From the NCBI RefSeq assembly GCF_030158565.1, contig NZ_JAOASQ010000046.1, positions 82,389-146,388 on the forward strand: 64,000 bases of DNA, read 5' to 3'. This DNA is from Limnohabitans sp. (lineage in GTDB: Bacteria; Pseudomonadota; Gammaproteobacteria; Burkholderiales; Burkholderiaceae_C). The notes beneath the pieces are model-generated. The model was not told the DNA's origin, ran no database searches, and saw nothing but the letters and a program-made list of their open reading frames with translations. Both the position numbers and the translations under genes were made by a program. This document shows positions 59,739 to 64,000 of the stretch, in pieces; positions within the stretch are counted from its first letter, which is position 1; every line of letters begins with the position of its first letter.

Positions 59739-61139
59739 ATGTCCGAGGGATCCTCCCCAGAAATCCAGATGGATGCAGGTCAGGCACTGTGGCTCGCTTG
59801 CGTGGACGAGCTGTCCCGTGAGCTGCCAGAGCAGCAGCTCAACACCTGGATCAAACCACTGACCGCCAACGTTTCCGAAGACCAGCAACGCGTCACTTTG
59901 TTCGTGGCGAACCGCTTCAAGTTGGACTGGATTCGTGCGCAATATGCCAGCCGCCTGTCGGGCATCCTGGAGAACCTGCAAGGTCATCCAGTTCAAATTG
60001 AGTTAGCGATCACTCCGCGCGAGGCTGGCGTCAAGCCTGTTCGTCAGTCCACGCCTTCCTCGATGGAAAATGCCCCCGAGGTGCTGGAAGCGGCCGACGA
60101 ACCGGTGCTCAACACCTTCCGCAGTCGCCTGAATTCCGCCTTGACCTTTGACACCTTGGTCGAAGGCACGGCCAACCGCATGGCGCGTGCTGCGGCCATG
60201 CACGTGGCGGGCCAGCCCGGGCACCTGTACAACCCCTTGTTCATCTACGGCGGCGTCGGTCTGGGCAAGACCCACCTGATGCACGCCATTGGCAACAAGT
60301 TGCTGGCCGATCGCCCCGAGGCCAAGGTTCTGTACATCCACGCTGAACAGTTTGTGTCGGATGTGGTTAAAGCCTACCAGCGCAAGACTTTTGACGAGTT
60401 CAAGCACCACTACCACTCGCTCGATTTGCTCTTGATCGACGATGTGCAGTTCTTTGCGAACAAGGACCGCACGCAAGAAGAATTCTTCAATGCCTTTGAG
60501 GCCTTGCTGGCCAAAAAGTCGCACATCGTGATGACCAGCGACACCTACCCCAAGGGCCTGGCCGACATCCACGAGCGCTTGGTCTCGCGTTTTGACTCCG
60601 GTCTGACGGTGGCCATCGAGCCGCCCGAGCTGGAAATGCGCGTGGCGATTTTGATCAACAAAGCCATCAGCGAAGGCAGTGAAATGCCCGAAGAGGTGGC
60701 ATTTTTTGTGGCCAAAAACGTGCGCTCCAACGTGCGCGAGCTCGAAGGCGCGCTGCGCAAAATCCTGGCCTATTCGCGCTTCAACCAGAAGGAAATCTCC
60801 ATCCAGCTGGCCCGTGATGCGTTGCGCGATTTGCTGTCGATCCAGAACCGCCAAATCAGCGTTGAGAACATCCAGAAGACGGTGGCCGACTACTACAAGA
60901 TCAAGGTCGCCGACATGTACAGCAAGAAGCGCCCGGCCAGCATTGCCCGTCCGCGTCAGATCGCCATGTACCTGGCCAAAGAGCTGACCCAAAAAAGCCT
61001 GCCCGAGATCGGTGAGCTGTTTGGCGGCCGCGACCACACCACGGTTTTGCATGCCGTGCGCAAGATCAACGGCGAACGCCAGCAGCTGACCGAGCTGAAC
61101 CAACAATTGCACGTGCTGGAGCAGACCCTCAAGGGCTGA
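59739..61139 (+). CDS. dnaA: chromosomal replication initiator DnaA
   Basis: A 466-residue AAA+ protein. Domain I is residues about 1-90 and the linker extends to about 125. The Walker A motif is GGVGLGKTH (171-178), Walker B is LLIDDVQFF (Asp234-Asp235), and the domain IV signature [11 protein letters not shown] is at 429-439. The ATG at 59739 is chosen because [20 protein letters not shown] matches the family start; the frame stays open far upstream. It opens oriC by binding DnaA boxes, two of which lie just upstream. The gene is first of dnaA-dnaN-gyrB. Confidence 0.98.
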   Translation: MSEGSSPEIQMDAGQALWLACVDELSRELPEQQLNTWIKPLTANVSEDQQRVTLFVANRFKLDWIRAQYASRLSGILENLQGHPVQIELAITPREAGVKPVRQSTPSSMENAPEVLEAADEPVLNTFRSRLNSALTFDTLVEGTANRMARAAAMHVAGQPGHLYNPLFIYGGVGLGKTHLMHAIGNKLLADRPEAKVLYIHAEQFVSDVVKAYQRKTFDEFKHHYHSLDLLLIDDVQFFANKDRTQEEFFNAFEALLAKKSHIVMTSDTYPKGLADIHERLVSRFDSGLTVAIEPPELEMRVAILINKAISEGSEMPEEVAFFVAKNVRSNVRELEGALRKILAYSRFNQKEISIQLARDALRDLLSIQNRQISVENIQKTVADYYKIKVADMYSKKRPASIARPRQIAMYLAKELTQKSLPEIGELFGGRDHTTVLHAVRKINGERQQLTELNQQLHVLEQTLKG

Positions 61140-61257
61140 TGAAGCAATCGCGCCGATGCCCCTCAAAAGCACCCAAAAACAGGCGAAAATGTCGTCTGTT
61201 GACCCTCTAACCCCAGCCCCCAGGGCTGAAGCTTGAAAAACCACCAAAGGTAGACAA

Positions 61258-62367
61258 ATGATCGTCCTGAAGGCCACCCAAGACAAATTGCTGTCGGTAC
61301 TGCAATCCGTGTCGGGCATTGTGGAACGTCGTCACACCTTGCCGGTGCTGGCCAACGTGCTGATCCGCAAAACCGGTCATGCCGTGCAGCTGACCACCAG
61401 CGACCTCGAAATCCAGATCCGCACCACCACCGAGATGGACGGCGACCCCGGCGACTTCACCACCACCGTGGGCGCACGCAAGCTGATCGACATCTTGCGC
61501 ACCATGCCTTCGGACCAAACCGTCAGCCTCGAATCGTCGCAAGCCAAGTTGATCTTGAAGGGCGGCAAATCCAAGTTCACCTTGCAGACCTTGCCCGCAG
61601 AAGACTTCCCGCTGGTGCAAGAAGCGGCCAGCTTTGGCCCCGTGTTCAGCGTGCCGCAAAAGACCCTCAAGACCTTGCTCGGTCAGGTCTCGTTTGCCAT
61701 GGCCGTGCACGACATCCGTTACTACCTCAATGGCATCTTGTTTGTGGCCGAAGGCAACAAGCTCAGCCTGGTCGCCACCGACGGTCACCGCCTGGCTTAC
61801 ACATCGGCCACGCTCGACGTGGAAGTGCCCGTCAAGCAAGAAGTCATCTTGCCGCGCAAGACCGTGCTCGAAATGCAGCGCCTCTTGTCTGATGCCGATG
61901 GCGCGATCGAGATGCAGTTCGCCAACAACCAGGCCAAGTTCAGCTTTGACGGCATGGAGTTCGTGACCAAGCTGGTCGAAGGCAAGTTCCCTGACTACAA
62001 CCGCGTGATCCCCAAGGGCCACCGCAACAACCTGACGCTGGGTCGCCAAGCCCTGCTGTCGTGCCTGCAGCGCACCGCCATCCTGACCAGCGACAAATTC
62101 AAAGGCGTGCGCCTGAACCTGGAGCCCGGCACCTTGCGCGTGGCGTCCACCAACGCCGAGCAGGAAGAAGCCGTGGACGAACTCGACATCGACTACGGCG
62201 GTGACGCCATCGAGATCGGCTTCAACGTCACCTACATCATCGATGTGCTCAGCAACATGGGCCAGGACATGGTCCGCATCGATCTGGCCGATGGCAACAG
62301 CTCTGCGTTGATCACGATCCCCGAGAACGACAACTTCAAATACGTGGTGATGCCGATGCGCATTTGA
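61258..62367 (+). CDS. dnaN: DNA polymerase III beta subunit (sliding clamp)
   Basis: A 369-residue clamp of three similar domains. It starts MIVLKATQDKLLSVLQSVSGIV, and has LPVLANVLI, KGGKSKFTLQTLPAEDFP, FVAEGNKLSLVATDGHRLAY and a C-terminal FKYVVMPMRI strand. The C-terminal residues form the hydrophobic groove that binds polymerases. It lies 118 bases after dnaA and before gyrB. Confidence 0.98.
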   Translation: MIVLKATQDKLLSVLQSVSGIVERRHTLPVLANVLIRKTGHAVQLTTSDLEIQIRTTTEMDGDPGDFTTTVGARKLIDILRTMPSDQTVSLESSQAKLILKGGKSKFTLQTLPAEDFPLVQEAASFGPVFSVPQKTLKTLLGQVSFAMAVHDIRYYLNGILFVAEGNKLSLVATDGHRLAYTSATLDVEVPVKQEVILPRKTVLEMQRLLSDADGAIEMQFANNQAKFSFDGMEFVTKLVEGKFPDYNRVIPKGHRNNLTLGRQALLSCLQRTAILTSDKFKGVRLNLEPGTLRVASTNAEQEEAVDELDIDYGGDAIEIGFNVTYIIDVLSNMGQDMVRIDLADGNSSALITIPENDNFKYVVMPMRI

Positions 62368-62393
62368 GGCCAAAGCCCTTGATGCCCACTTAA

Positions 62394-64000
<1,607 letters not shown>

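Overview
The window looks like chromosomal DNA of a GC-rich betaproteobacterium of the Burkholderiales, most likely Comamonadaceae (Limnohabitans/Rhodoferax-like). Grounds: the rpmH-rnpA-yidD-yidC-mnmE block divergent from dnaA-dnaN-gyrB, the metX-metW pair, the kdsD-kdsC-lptC order, Bug-type solute receptors and many FCD-type GntR regulators. The genus is inference. No rRNA, tRNA, insertion sequence, prophage or CRISPR array was seen.

Layout. 1-3.5 kb: the start of a Bug receptor, a small membrane protein next to a LexA-like box, several small secreted or hypothetical proteins, and UspA. 3.7-6.4 kb: two YceI proteins, cytochrome b561 and a DODA-type dioxygenase, all on the minus strand. 6.6-13.7 kb: a seven-gene minus-strand operon (apnO, TRAP dctPQM, a RuBisCO-like protein, an OiaK-type kinase, a GntR regulator) that reads as D-apionate uptake and catabolism. 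13.8-18.1 kb: a second sugar-acid-type dehydrogenase operon with a divergent GntR gene. 18.2-23.2 kb: LysR regulator, aldehyde dehydrogenase, PhoX phosphatase, cytochrome c. 23.2-28.1 kb: GntR-SDR-lipocalin operon, divergent from a flavin monooxygenase-DUF2783-VOC operon. 28.1-39.1 kb: metX-metW behind a SAM-II riboswitch, a Mn-exporter-like protein, amtB, a glycine-rich RNA-binding protein, lptC-kdsC-kdsD, a Kef antiporter, apt and a cupin. 39.2-47.4 kb: a branched-chain-type ABC transporter followed upstream by an SDR, an acyl-CoA synthetase and a thiolase, with a divergent PAS-LuxR gene. 48.1-54.8 kb: SDR, fatty acid desaturase, and a GntR-VOC-FAH-oxidoreductase-Bug-DUF1185 cluster. 54.8-64 kb: repeats, then the chromosome-origin neighbourhood.

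How parts work together. In the apionate operon the TRAP transporter would import the acid, ApnO would convert it to 3-oxo-isoapionate, the kinase would phosphorylate it, and the RuBisCO-like protein would cleave or decarboxylate the product. An identical palindrome, TTGTTGC-N7-GCAACAA, lies over the start of the LysR gene at 18.2 kb and upstream of the dioxygenase/b561/YceI run at 6.5 kb, which suggests a regulon split over 12 kb. The metX leader combines a SAM-II aptamer with a strong intrinsic terminator whose T-tract ends about 10 bases before the start codon. Gene-free DNA is rich in hairpin repeats of the CCCGG..CCGGG type, plus a striking 7-bp tandem array at 55.15-55.28 kb.
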